A DNA stretch of 64,000 nucleotides from Oscillospiraceae bacterium (GTDB taxonomy: Bacteria; Bacillota; Clostridia; Oscillospirales; Ruminococcaceae), in the NCBI GenBank assembly GCA_022835495.1, contig BQOK01000001.1:2232001-2296000 (forward strand), given 5' to 3'. Shown piece by piece: positions 26,245 to 34,464 of the stretch (positions within the stretch are counted from its first letter, which is position 1; each line of letters starts with the position of its first letter). The notes beneath the pieces were generated by a model. That model made no database searches, had not been told where the DNA came from, and saw nothing but the letters and a program-made list of their open reading frames with translations. Made by a program: the position numbers and the translations under genes.

Positions 26245-27168
26245 ATGAAAAAACCAATCCTTGTGGTAATGGCGGCCGGTATGGGCAGCCGCTACGGCGG
26301 GCTCAAGCAGATCGACCCGGTGGGGCGGCACGGCGAGGTCATCATCGACTACTCCATCTTCGACGCCAAGCGCGCCGGGTTCGAAACCGTCGTGTTCATC
26401 ATCAAGCACGAGATCGAGGCCGAATTCCGCGAGGCCATCGGCAACCGGATGGAAAAGCACATGGAGGTCCGCTATGCCTTCCAGCAGCTTGAAAACCTGC
26501 CCGAGGGGTACGCTGTTCCCGAAGGCCGCACCAAGCCCTGGGGCACCAGCCATGCCATCCTCAGCGCCGCCGATGTGATCGACGCGCCCTTTGCCGTGAT
26601 CAACGCCGACGACTACTACGGCCCCGAGGCCTTCCAGGTGATGTTCGACTACCTGAGCGCCCACGCCGACGACGAGGTTTACGAATACAGCATGGTGGGC
26701 TATCTGCTGGAAAACACGGTCACCGAAAACGGCCATGTGGCCCGCGGCGTCTGCGTGACCGACGCCAGCGGCTATCTGGACAGCGTGACCGAGCGCACCC
26801 GCATCGAAACCTTCCCCAGCGGCATCCACTTTACCGAGGACGACGGCAAAACCTGGACCGAGCTGCCCGGCAGCACGGTGGTTTCCATGAACCTGTGGGG
26901 CTTTACCCCCAGCTTTGTGGGCGAGGCCAAGCTGCGCTTTGCCAAATTCCTGGATAAGGCCCTGGTGGAGAACCCCATCAAGGGCGAGTATTTCCTGCCC
27001 AGCGTGGTGAGCGAGCTGGTGGCCGAGGGCAAGGCCCGGGTCAAGGTGCTGCACAGTCCCGATAAGTGGTACGGTGTGACCTACAAGGAAGACAAACCCG
27101 TGGTGGTGGCCGCCATCAACGAAAAAATCGACGCGGGCGTGTACCCCGACAAGCTGTGGGAGGACTGA
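26245..27168 (+). CDS. Sugar-1-phosphate nucleotidyltransferase
   Basis: 307 residues from ATG 26245 (AAAGGAG upstream). The N-terminal signature MAAGMGSRYGGLKQIDPVG (about residues 8-26) binds the nucleotide; NADDYYG is the metal site. The fold is that of GalU/RfbA-type nucleotidyltransferases, but the sequence belongs to a group found with NahK. Seven bases separate it from nahK, so it probably makes UDP-HexNAc from the HexNAc-1-phosphate produced by NahK, or UDP-galactose from the galactose-1-phosphate released by lnpA. This would replace GalT (LnpC) of bifidobacteria. Substrate not proven by sequence. Confidence 0.82.
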   Translation: MKKPILVVMAAGMGSRYGGLKQIDPVGRHGEVIIDYSIFDAKRAGFETVVFIIKHEIEAEFREAIGNRMEKHMEVRYAFQQLENLPEGYAVPEGRTKPWGTSHAILSAADVIDAPFAVINADDYYGPEAFQVMFDYLSAHADDEVYEYSMVGYLLENTVTENGHVARGVCVTDASGYLDSVTERTRIETFPSGIHFTEDDGKTWTELPGSTVVSMNLWGFTPSFVGEAKLRFAKFLDKALVENPIKGEYFLPSVVSELVAEGKARVKVLHSPDKWYGVTYKEDKPVVVAAINEKIDAGVYPDKLWED

Positions 27169-27175
27169 AAGCATT

Positions 27176-28288
27176 ATGAAGTATACTGCGGAACAGATCC
27201 TGCCCGAGGCGCTTGCCGCCTGGAACTGGAACGGCCAGGTGGCCGGGGCCCTGCGCTACGGCGCGGGCCACATCAACGATACGTTCTGTGTGTATGTGCA
27301 GGATGAAGCCGGCGACTGTGTGCGCTATATCCTGCAGCGCATCAACACCAACACCTTCACCGACCCCAAGGGCCTGATGGAGAACATCTGCGGCGTGACC
27401 GGCTACCTGCGCGGCATGATCGAGCAGCAGGGCGGCGATGCCATGCGCGAGACCATGAACGTGGTGCCCACAAAGCAGGGCGAAAACTACTACTCCGATT
27501 CCGACGGCGGCGCCTGGCGGGTATATACCTTTGTCGAGGGCACCCTGTGCCTGCAAAAGGCCGAAACCCCCCAGGATTTTTACGAGAGCGCCGTGGCCTT
27601 CGGCAACTTTCAGCGCCAGCTGGCCGGCTATCCCGCCGCCACCCTGCACGAGACCATCCGCAAATTCCACGACACCGTGAACCGCTATGCAAACTTTGAA
27701 AAAGCCCTGGCTGCCGACGTGTGCGGCCGCGCCAAAGGCATTCAGTCCGAGATCGATTTTGTGACGGCCCGCAAGGCGGACTGCGGTTACATGGTGGGGC
27801 TTCTGGCCGAGGGGAAACTCCCCCTTCGCGTGACCCACAACGACACCAAGCTCAACAATATCCTCATGGATAAGGCCACCCGCAAGGGCATCTGCGTGAT
27901 CGATCTGGACACCGTGATGCCGGGCCTTGCCGCCAACGATTACGGCGACTCCATCCGCTTCGGCGCCAACAACTGCGCCGAGGACGAGCCGGACCTCGCC
28001 AAGGTAAACTTCAGCCTGCCCCTGTTCGAGAGCTACACCAAAGGCTTTTTGCAGGCCGCGGGCAGCGCCCTGACCGATCTGGAAAAAGAAACCCTGCCCT
28101 GGGGCGCCAAGCTCATGACCCTGGAATGCGGCATCCGCTTCTTGACCGATTATCTGGAGGGTGACCACTACTTCCGCACCCACCGGGAGGGCCAGAACCT
28201 GGACCGCTGCCGCACCCAGTTCAAGCTGGTGCGCGACATGGAAGAGCACTGGGCCGAAATGGCCGAGATCGTAAAAAAATATTCCTGA
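27176..28288 (+). CDS. nahK: N-acetylhexosamine 1-kinase
   Basis: 370 residues of the APH-like kinase fold. It phosphorylates GlcNAc/GalNAc at C1 with ATP. Visible motifs: YGAGHINDTFCVY in the N lobe, the catalytic loop THNDTKLNNIL with Asp at residue 223, and the metal-binding VIDLDTVMPG. Length matches bifidobacterial NahK (about 360). It follows the nucleotidyltransferase by seven bases and ends in a strong terminator. With lnpA it completes release and activation of both halves of lacto-N-biose/galacto-N-biose without using kinase ATP on galactose. Confidence 0.9.
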   Translation: MKYTAEQILPEALAAWNWNGQVAGALRYGAGHINDTFCVYVQDEAGDCVRYILQRINTNTFTDPKGLMENICGVTGYLRGMIEQQGGDAMRETMNVVPTKQGENYYSDSDGGAWRVYTFVEGTLCLQKAETPQDFYESAVAFGNFQRQLAGYPAATLHETIRKFHDTVNRYANFEKALAADVCGRAKGIQSEIDFVTARKADCGYMVGLLAEGKLPLRVTHNDTKLNNILMDKATRKGICVIDLDTVMPGLAANDYGDSIRFGANNCAEDEPDLAKVNFSLPLFESYTKGFLQAAGSALTDLEKETLPWGAKLMTLECGIRFLTDYLEGDHYFRTHREGQNLDRCRTQFKLVRDMEEHWAEMAEIVKKYS

Positions 28289-28321
28289 CCCCGGTCTTCA
28301 CCCGCACCCCGGTCCCCTGCG

Positions 28322-28356
28322 CCCCGCCGGCCCCTGGCCCGGCGGGGTTTCTTTTT
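28322..28356 (+). terminator. Terminator of nahK
   Basis: 9-bp arms CCCCGCCGG (28322-28330) and CCGGCGGGG (28339-28347), then TTTCTTTTT. Confidence 0.88.
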
Positions 28357-28433
28357 GCGGCGCGGCCCCCTCCCCTTCTGTTTAGGCGGGCGCACAAAAG
28401 CGGCCCCCCTCCCTTTCTCCAAAATTCTGTGCA

Positions 28434-28477
28434 CAAAAATAGCGCCCCGCGCGATGAGATCCATCGCGCGGGGCGCT
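28434..28477 (-). terminator. Terminator of oadB
   Basis: 16-bp perfect arms (28441-28456 and 28462-28477, loop of 5) followed on the minus strand by ATTTTTG. Confidence 0.9.
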
Positions 28478-28497
28478 CTGTGCGTTCAAATTCTTGT

Positions 28498-29751
28498 TCA
28501 GCGGAAAATATTGATCAGGATACCGGCCGCCACCGCACTGCCGATCACGCCGGCCACATTGGGGCCCATCGCGTGCATCAGCAGGAAGTTCTGCGGGTTC
28601 TCGGCCTGGCCCACCTTTTGCGACACGCGGGCCGCCATGGGCACCGCCGACACGCCGGCCGAACCGATCAGGGGGTTCACCTTGCCATGGGTGGCCCAGC
28701 ACATCAATTTGCCGAACAGCACGCCGCCGGCCGTACCAAAGCAGAACGCCAGCAGGCCCAAAATCACGATCAGCACCGTGCGCGGGGTAAGGAAGGTGCC
28801 CGCGCTGGTGGTGCAGCCCACCGACAGCCCCAGGAAAATGGTGATGATGTTCATCAGCTCATTGCCTGCGGTGCGGTTGATGCGCTCCACCACGCCGGAT
28901 TCCTTCATCAGGTTGCCCAGCATCAGCATACCGATCAAAATCGCCGAGTCGGGCAGGATCAGGCTGATGATGATGGTGCACAGGATCGGGAAAATGATCT
29001 TCTCCGTGCGGGACACCGGGCGCAGCTGGGTCATCACAATGCTGCGCTCCTTCTTGGTGGTGAGCGCTTTCATGATGGGCGGCTGGATCACCGGCACAAG
29101 CGCCATGTAGCTGTAAGCCGCCACCGCAATGGAGCCAAGCAGCCCGGAAGCCAGGATCGAGGTCACATAAATGGCCGTGGGCCCGTCGGCGCCGCCAATG
29201 ATCGCAATCGAAGCCGCCTCCGGCCCGGTAAAGGGCGCCAGCGCCTGGATGTTCCAGCCAAAGGTGCCGTTCAGGAAGCCGACCACCGCGTTGTAGGGGA
29301 TGTCAATGTATTTGGCCATAAAGAAGGTGCTGAAAATACCTATCTGCGCGGCCGCCCCCAGCAGCAGGCTTTTGGGGTTCGAGATCAGGGGGCCGAAGTC
29401 GGTCATGGTGCCGATGCCCAAAAAGATCAGCGGCGGGTAGATGCCCAGCTTTACGCCCATGTACAGCATATCGGCCAGGCCGCCGCTGTTCAGAATGTCC
29501 GTCCACAGGGGGTGCCCGGTGGCGGTATCAATAAAGAACTGCATGTGGATGATGCCGCTGCCCGGCAGGTTTGCAAGCAGCATGCCAAAGGCGATGGGCA
29601 GCAGCAGCAGGGGCTCAAACTCTTTCACAATGGCTAAGTACAGCAGCGCGCAGGCCACCACGATCATGACCAGGTAGCGCGGGTCGGCCGCAATGCCGTT
29701 GAAGCCGGAATTTCGCCAGATGCTGGCAATGGTATCAAAAAATGCGCTCAT
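28498..29751 (-). CDS. oadB: Na+-translocating decarboxylase beta subunit
   Basis: 417 residues from ATG 29751 (GGGGGG eight bases upstream). Polytopic membrane protein of the OadB/GcdB/MmdB family, which couples carboxybiotin decarboxylation to Na+ export. The conserved IIGGADGPTAIY motif carries the Asp needed for Na+ translocation in the family; other conserved stretches are GIGTMTDFGPL and GSAGVSAVPMAARV. It follows the gamma subunit with a 15-base gap. No carboxyltransferase (alpha) or biotin-carrier gene is adjacent, so whether it serves oxaloacetate, methylmalonyl-CoA or glutaconyl-CoA decarboxylase cannot be decided. Confidence 0.92.
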   Translation of the reverse strand: MSAFFDTIASIWRNSGFNGIAADPRYLVMIVVACALLYLAIVKEFEPLLLLPIAFGMLLANLPGSGIIHMQFFIDTATGHPLWTDILNSGGLADMLYMGVKLGIYPPLIFLGIGTMTDFGPLISNPKSLLLGAAAQIGIFSTFFMAKYIDIPYNAVVGFLNGTFGWNIQALAPFTGPEAASIAIIGGADGPTAIYVTSILASGLLGSIAVAAYSYMALVPVIQPPIMKALTTKKERSIVMTQLRPVSRTEKIIFPILCTIIISLILPDSAILIGMLMLGNLMKESGVVERINRTAGNELMNIITIFLGLSVGCTTSAGTFLTPRTVLIVILGLLAFCFGTAGGVLFGKLMCWATHGKVNPLIGSAGVSAVPMAARVSQKVGQAENPQNFLLMHAMGPNVAGVIGSAVAAGILINIFR

Positions 29752-29766
29752 CTGCAACGCCCCCCT

Positions 29767-30159
29767 TTAAAACGGCTCGGTGCCGCTCACGGCACCGGCT
29801 GCGCCCCAGCTGCCCCTGCCCGAAGCGGCCCGGGTGAGCGAACGCAAGGTATACTTTCCGCCGGAGGAAGCCGCCACCGCGGCCGCGATCGCCGCCACCA
29901 CTTCCTCAGGAATGCCCTCCTCCACAAAGGGCGGGCATTTAACCGGCGCAGCGGGCGCCGGCGCTTGCTCTGCGGCCTGTGCAGGCGCAGCCTTCGCTTT
30001 TTTGCGCTGTTCAATCACGCCAAAGATCTTCCCCTGCAGGGTAATGATCAGGGTGAGCAGGACCAGGATCAGGAACACCAGCGAGATGCCCGTGCCCGCG
30101 ACCACCGCCACCGACGGCTCAGCGGACGTGACCGCTGCTGCGGCAAGGAACGCTTTCAT
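29767..30159 (-). CDS. oadG: Decarboxylase gamma subunit (OadG family)
   Basis: 130 residues from ATG 30159 (GGAGGAGG upstream). One membrane helix (about 20-45, GTGISLVFLILVLLTLIITL), a charged segment, an Ala/Pro-rich linker (about 58-78) and a short C-terminal region (EEVVAAIAAAVAA, then TLRSLTRA). This helix-linker-tail layout is typical of OadG, which holds alpha and beta subunits together. First gene of the two-gene unit. Confidence 0.82.
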   Translation of the reverse strand: MKAFLAAAAVTSAEPSVAVVAGTGISLVFLILVLLTLIITLQGKIFGVIEQRKKAKAAPAQAAEQAPAPAAPVKCPPFVEEGIPEEVVAAIAAAVAASSGGKYTLRSLTRAASGRGSWGAAGAVSGTEPF

Positions 30160-30204
30160 GGTACGGCCTCCTCCAACAAAAACTTTCAAACGATATCTTG
30201 TAAC

Positions 30205-30233
30205 ATTATAACGGATCGCCCCTTTTCTTTCAA
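30205..30233 (-). promoter_or_regulatory. Promoter of oadG-oadB
   Basis: -35 TTGAAA (30228-30233), 17-base spacer, -10 TATAAT (30205-30210). Confidence 0.82.
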
Positions 30234-30278
30234 GCTCGAATCCCTTTTCACGTTAAAAAAATAGCATTTGTGCAAATT

Positions 30279-30317
30279 AAAAAAGCAAAAGGGAACGCTC
30301 TCCGTTTTCCCTTTTGC
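30279..30317 (-). terminator. Terminator of mreB
   Basis: 11-bp arms GCAAAAGGGAA (30285-30295) and complement (30307-30317) with six T on the minus strand (30279-30284). Confidence 0.82.
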
Positions 30318-30348
30318 CTTTGCTTTTATGGGGCGGGCCGCGCCCGGA

Positions 30349-31371
30349 TCAGCGGCGGCCCAGGCGCGGCGTGGCGTCCTGAAAGCCGCTTTCCAGCTCC
30401 TCGCCAATGACCAGGCACCGGGCTGTGCCCAGGGCAACGCAGTTGATGGGGTCGGGCGCAACCCTCACCCTCACCTTGATCTGCTGGGCCAGGTATTCGT
30501 CCAGCCCTTTCAGCATGGCGCCGCCGCCAGTCAGCATCACGCCGTCGGTATAAATATCGCCCGCCAGCTCCGGCGGGGTCTTTTCCAGCACCTGGTGGGC
30601 CGCCGCTGCGATCTGCTCCGCCAGCGGCATCACCGCCTCGTACAGGTCCTCTGTGGTCACCGTCAGGCGCTGGGGCAGGCCGGTCAGCAGGCTGCGGCCC
30701 TTTACTTCCATCGCATCGGCAAATGTGCCCGGCCGGCAGCAGGCGATTTCCTTTTTCAGTTCCTCGGCGGTGCGCAGGCCAATGGCCACGCTGAACTTCA
30801 GGCGCAGCAGCTTTACAATCTCGTCGTCAAAGGTGTTGCCCGCCACATTCACGCTGGTGGCGCGCACCTTTCCGCCCATGCTGATCACGGCGATGTCGGT
30901 GGTCCCGCCGCCGATGTCCACCACCATGTGGCCCGAGGGCTCGCGCACATCAATGCCCGAGCCAATGGCGGCCGCAATCGGCTCGTCGATCAAAAACACC
31001 TGCCGGGCGCCGGCGGCGACCACGGCCTCCACCACGGCGTCGCTCTCAATACCGGTAATGGCCGCGGGCACGCACACGGCCACCCGGGGCTTAATCAGGT
31101 GCGAATCGTAAACTTTATTCACAAAGCGGCAGATCAGCTCTTTGGTGAGCATGTGGTTTGAGATAACGCCATCCTTCAGGGGCCTAACAGCCGCGATATA
31201 GTTGGGGGTGCGCCCCACCATGGCCAGCGCCTCGTCGCCCACGGCAAGCACCTGGTCCTTGCGGTGGTCCACCGCCACCACGCTGGGCTGGTTCAGCACC
31301 ACGCCCTTTCCCTCCAGCGCCACAATGATGCTGGTGGTGCCCAAATCGATTCCAATATCGTTTTGTGCCAT
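30349..31371 (-). CDS. mreB: MreB-family cell-shape actin homologue
   Basis: 340 residues with actin-fold ATP motifs: phosphate-1 DIGIDLGTTSIIVAL (residues 5-19), phosphate-2 VVDIGGGTTDIAVIS, and adenosine motif LTGGGAMLKGLDEYL. The family forms filaments under the membrane that guide lateral wall synthesis. Length matches MreB/Mbl. Start ATG 31371 follows AGGAGAGGG. No mreC/mreD follow, so this is a stand-alone paralogue (Mbl/MreBH-like) rather than the mreBCD operon copy. Confidence 0.93.
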   Translation of the reverse strand: MAQNDIGIDLGTTSIIVALEGKGVVLNQPSVVAVDHRKDQVLAVGDEALAMVGRTPNYIAAVRPLKDGVISNHMLTKELICRFVNKVYDSHLIKPRVAVCVPAAITGIESDAVVEAVVAAGARQVFLIDEPIAAAIGSGIDVREPSGHMVVDIGGGTTDIAVISMGGKVRATSVNVAGNTFDDEIVKLLRLKFSVAIGLRTAEELKKEIACCRPGTFADAMEVKGRSLLTGLPQRLTVTTEDLYEAVMPLAEQIAAAAHQVLEKTPPELAGDIYTDGVMLTGGGAMLKGLDEYLAQQIKVRVRVAPDPINCVALGTARCLVIGEELESGFQDATPRLGRR

Positions 31372-31416
31372 AGTTTGCCCTCTCCTTTATTGATCCGCAC
31401 ACCAAAATGTTCCGTT

Positions 31417-32133
31417 TCAACTGCTCAAGGGGGTTTCAGCCACACTCACGGCAAATACTTCCAGCGCGCCGGCCCGCAGCAGCGCCTCGGCACAGGCGGC
31501 CGCAGTGGCCCCCGTTGTGATCACGTCGTCCACCAGAAGCACCCGCCGCCCTTCCGCCAGGGCAGGCTGCGCGGTAAACGCCCCCCGCACATTTTCCAGC
31601 CGTTCGCGGGCGTTTTTGCCCTCCTGCTTTTCCGTGCGGCGGCTTTTCTGCAGCGCGCGGGGCTCGCAGGGCGTTTGCAGATACGCCGCCAGCGGCTTTG
31701 CCAGCCGGTCCGGCGGGTTGTATCCCCGCGCGCCGCCCCGTGCCGTCGGCACGGGCGTCACCAGGTCAAAGCGGGCCAGCGGCGGCGGGGTCTTAAGAGT
31801 TATTATACCACGTTTTTGCGCCAATGTGCAACCAAAAACTGCCTGCGCCAGCTCCGCCGCAAAGTACCCGGCATAGCAGGCACGGCCGCCGTTCTTCATG
31901 CGCAGCACGGCGGTGCGCACGCAGCCCTTGTAACGGTACAGCGCCGCCGCGCCGGCCAGCCGCCCAAAATGGTGGTCGCCCGCCGCCAGCCTCGGCACCG
32001 GCAGCCGCAGGGCCGCCGCCTCTTTTTCACACGCCTCGCAGCGGGTGCACAGGCCCAGCACCCCGTCGCAGAACGGGCACCGCCGGGGGTACAGCAGCGC
32101 CAGGGCAGGGCGCAGGATCCCCGGCCCGCTCAC
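31417..32133 (-). CDS. comF: ComF-family amidophosphoribosyltransferase-like protein
   Basis: 238 residues starting at GTG 32133, which overlaps the recD2 stop (GTGA). An N-terminal four-Cys zinc ribbon (CPFC...CTRCEAC) and a C-terminal phosphoribosyltransferase domain with PRPP loop VLLVDDVITTGAT. ComFC-type proteins are needed for handling incoming single-stranded DNA in natural transformation. Coupling to a RecD2 helicase fits a DNA-processing role. The longer upstream frame overlaps recD2 coding sequence and is rejected. Confidence 0.88.
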   Translation of the reverse strand: MSGPGILRPALALLYPRRCPFCDGVLGLCTRCEACEKEAAALRLPVPRLAAGDHHFGRLAGAAALYRYKGCVRTAVLRMKNGGRACYAGYFAAELAQAVFGCTLAQKRGIITLKTPPPLARFDLVTPVPTARGGARGYNPPDRLAKPLAAYLQTPCEPRALQKSRRTEKQEGKNARERLENVRGAFTAQPALAEGRRVLLVDDVITTGATAAACAEALLRAGALEVFAVSVAETPLSS

Positions 32134-34346
32134 TGTTCGCCCCCGTGCTGTAAAAGGCCGGCCAGGCAGCTGTAGCGCAGGTTCTGTCGCACGTTTTCCA
32201 CCATGCGCTGCACGGTGGCCCCCTGCCCCGCCAGAATGCACAGGCGCTTTGCCCGGGTCACGCCTGTGTACAGCAGGTTGCGGTAACAAAGCTTGGGGGG
32301 CGTGTCGCTCACCGGCACCACCACCGCGGCAAACTCGCTGCCCTGGCTCTTGTGCACGGTAACAGCGTATGCGATCTCCAGCTCGGGAATGTTTTCCGGG
32401 GTGTAAAGCAGCTTTCGGTCGTCCATCTGCACCAGCAGCGTGCGCTCGGCCGCATCCACCTTCAAAATCACGCCCATATCGCCGTTGAAGGCCCCCACGC
32501 CCGCCTCGCCGCCGTCCCGTTCATAGGGGATCAGGTAATCGTTGCGCACCTGCATTACCTTGTCGCCCAGGCGGAAGGTCTGGCCGTTCATCTGCAATTC
32601 AGGCTTGTCCGGCAGGGGCGGGTTCAGCAGCTCCTGCAGGCGCTGGTTCAGCGCGGCGGTGCCCACCGGCCCCAGCTTTGTGGGGCAGAGCACCTGGATG
32701 TCCCGCACCGGGTCCAGCCCGTAGCTTTTGGGCAGCCGGGCGCTCACCAGGTCGCACACCAGCTGCTGGCAGGCAAGGCCGGCCGCCTGCAAAAAGAAAA
32801 AGTCGCTGTTTTTATCGCCCCGCTGGGGCATGAGCCCCTGCACAATGCGGTGGGCGTTCTCCACAATCAGGCTGCTGGCGCTTTGCCGGAAGATGCGGGT
32901 CAGGCAGACCGTGGGCACCGCCCCGCTGCGCACCACCTCGCCCAAAATGTTGCCGGGCCCCACGCTGGGCAGCTGATCCGCGTCGCCCACCATCACAATG
33001 CGGCACCCGTGTTTCAGGGCCGCCAAAAGGCTCTGGAACAGCTTCACGTCCACCATGCTCATCTCGTCCAGCACCACCACGTCGTACTTGAGCAGGTTCT
33101 TCTCGTTGTGGATAAACCGCAGAAGGCGGCTTTGAGGGTCGTAGTCCACCTCCAGCAGCCGGTGGATGGTCTGCGCCTTCTGGCCGGTCAATTCGGCAAG
33201 CCGCTTGGCCGCCCGGCCTGTGGGGGCGCACAGCGCCACCCGGTCCGCCTGGTGCTGGAACAGGCTCAAAATGGCGTTCACCGTGGTGGTCTTGCCTGTT
33301 CCGGGGCCGCCCGTCAGCACCATTACATTGCTGCACAGCGCCATCTCAATGGCCTTTCGCTGCTCCGGCGCATAGGCAAACCCCTGGGCCTGCTCCAGCA
33401 CCTGGATGTTCCGCTCCAGCCCCTTTGGCTGGGGCGCCGGGTAGCGGGTCAGGTCCCACAGGCGGGCCGCAATATCCCGCTCGGCCTGCAAAAGGTCCGG
33501 CAGGTACACATAGTCCCGCCCGCCGCAGGCGTAAACGGCAGCCTCGCCCTCGGCCAGGGCCGTGTCCAGCTCACGCTCCACCGCCGCCTCGCTCACTCCC
33601 AGAAAGCGGGCCGCCGTGGCCAGCAGCTGTTCCTTCGGCAGGCAGGTGTGGCCGTTGCCGCTGTTGTGCCGCAGGGTATACGAAAGGCCGGCCCACACCC
33701 GCAGCGAGCCGTCCTGTGCCAACTGCAGCTCGGCCGCCATGGCGTCCACCTGCTTAAATTTCAAAAACAGCGGCTCTGCACACAAAAGGTAGGGGTTTTG
33801 GCTCACCGCCTCCACCGTGGCGGGCCCCAGGTGGCGGTACACCTCCACCGCCCGGGCGGGCGATATCCCAAACCGGCCCAGATAAGCCACCGCCTCCCGC
33901 ACGCCGAACATCCGCTTGAACTCATTCGAAATCGCGGCCGCCTTGTCCGGCGTGATCCCCCGCAGCTCGGTGAGGCGCAGCGGTTCGTTTGCAATGACTT
34001 CCAGGCTGTCGGCCCCAAACTTTTCCACCAGCTTTTTCGCCGTGGCCGGGCCGACGTAGGGCAGCGCCCCGCTGGAAAGATAGGCCAGGGTGGCGGCCAG
34101 GTCCTGGGGCATGCTGGCCTCGCAGGTGGCCGCCCGGAACTGGGGGCCGTGGGCGGGGTGGGTCTCAAATTTGCCGTACAGGGTCACGCTCTCGCCGGGG
34201 TTCACCTCGCCCACCACGCCGGTCACCACATGCACCTCGCCCCCGGCGTTCACCTCGAACACGGCATAGCCGCTGTCCTGGTTTTCATAAATGACGTGCT
34301 CGATCACGCCCTCCATGCGCAGCAGCTCCTCCTGCCCCTCGCTCAT
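32130..34346 (-). CDS. recD2: RecD2-like SF1B DNA helicase
   Basis: 738 residues from ATG 34346. N-terminal OB-like region (about 10-70), helix-hairpin-helix repeats (LAYLSSGALPYVGPATAKKLVEKFG; LRLTELRGITPDKAA) and helicase core with Walker A LTGGPGTGKTTT, motif II VVLDEMSMVD, motif III GDADQLPSVGPG, and motif VI near TVHKSQGSEF and YTGVTRAK. RecD2 unwinds DNA 5' to 3' and occurs outside RecBCD in Firmicutes. It is the first gene of a two-gene operon with comF. Confidence 0.94.
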   Translation of the reverse strand: MSEGQEELLRMEGVIEHVIYENQDSGYAVFEVNAGGEVHVVTGVVGEVNPGESVTLYGKFETHPAHGPQFRAATCEASMPQDLAATLAYLSSGALPYVGPATAKKLVEKFGADSLEVIANEPLRLTELRGITPDKAAAISNEFKRMFGVREAVAYLGRFGISPARAVEVYRHLGPATVEAVSQNPYLLCAEPLFLKFKQVDAMAAELQLAQDGSLRVWAGLSYTLRHNSGNGHTCLPKEQLLATAARFLGVSEAAVERELDTALAEGEAAVYACGGRDYVYLPDLLQAERDIAARLWDLTRYPAPQPKGLERNIQVLEQAQGFAYAPEQRKAIEMALCSNVMVLTGGPGTGKTTTVNAILSLFQHQADRVALCAPTGRAAKRLAELTGQKAQTIHRLLEVDYDPQSRLLRFIHNEKNLLKYDVVVLDEMSMVDVKLFQSLLAALKHGCRIVMVGDADQLPSVGPGNILGEVVRSGAVPTVCLTRIFRQSASSLIVENAHRIVQGLMPQRGDKNSDFFFLQAAGLACQQLVCDLVSARLPKSYGLDPVRDIQVLCPTKLGPVGTAALNQRLQELLNPPLPDKPELQMNGQTFRLGDKVMQVRNDYLIPYERDGGEAGVGAFNGDMGVILKVDAAERTLLVQMDDRKLLYTPENIPELEIAYAVTVHKSQGSEFAAVVVPVSDTPPKLCYRNLLYTGVTRAKRLCILAGQGATVQRMVENVRQNLRYSCLAGLLQHGGEQ

Positions 34347-34389
34347 CCCGCTCACCTGCCCTTCGCCGCACTTTTTTGCATTGCTAAAC

Positions 34390-34419
34390 ATTATAACCCA
34401 CCCCGCCCCTTTTTGTAAA
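34390..34419 (-). promoter_or_regulatory. Promoter of recD2-comF
   Basis: -35 TTTACA (34414-34419), 18-base spacer, -10 TATAAT (34390-34395). Confidence 0.7.
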
Positions 34420-34421
34420 CC

Positions 34422-34457
34422 AAAAGCCCGCCGGTTCAGCTGAACCGGCGGGCTTTT
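34422..34457. terminator. Terminator of the YeiH-like gene
   Basis: Perfect 36-base palindrome with arms of 18, A-tract on one side and T-tract on the other. It stands seven bases after the yeiH stop and directly before the recD2 promoter. Confidence 0.9.
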
Positions 34458-34464
34458 CACAGGT

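Noticed and set aside
31417-32289. ComF starting at 32289
   Set aside because: The extra 52 residues overlap recD2 coding sequence and look like shadow; GTG 32133 gives normal coupling and family length.
32352-34418. Long open frame opposite recD2, and similar frames opposite valS (4071-5750) and the glycine P-protein genes (55041-57452)
   Set aside because: All are third-position-GC artefacts over clearly coding genes on the other strand or frame.
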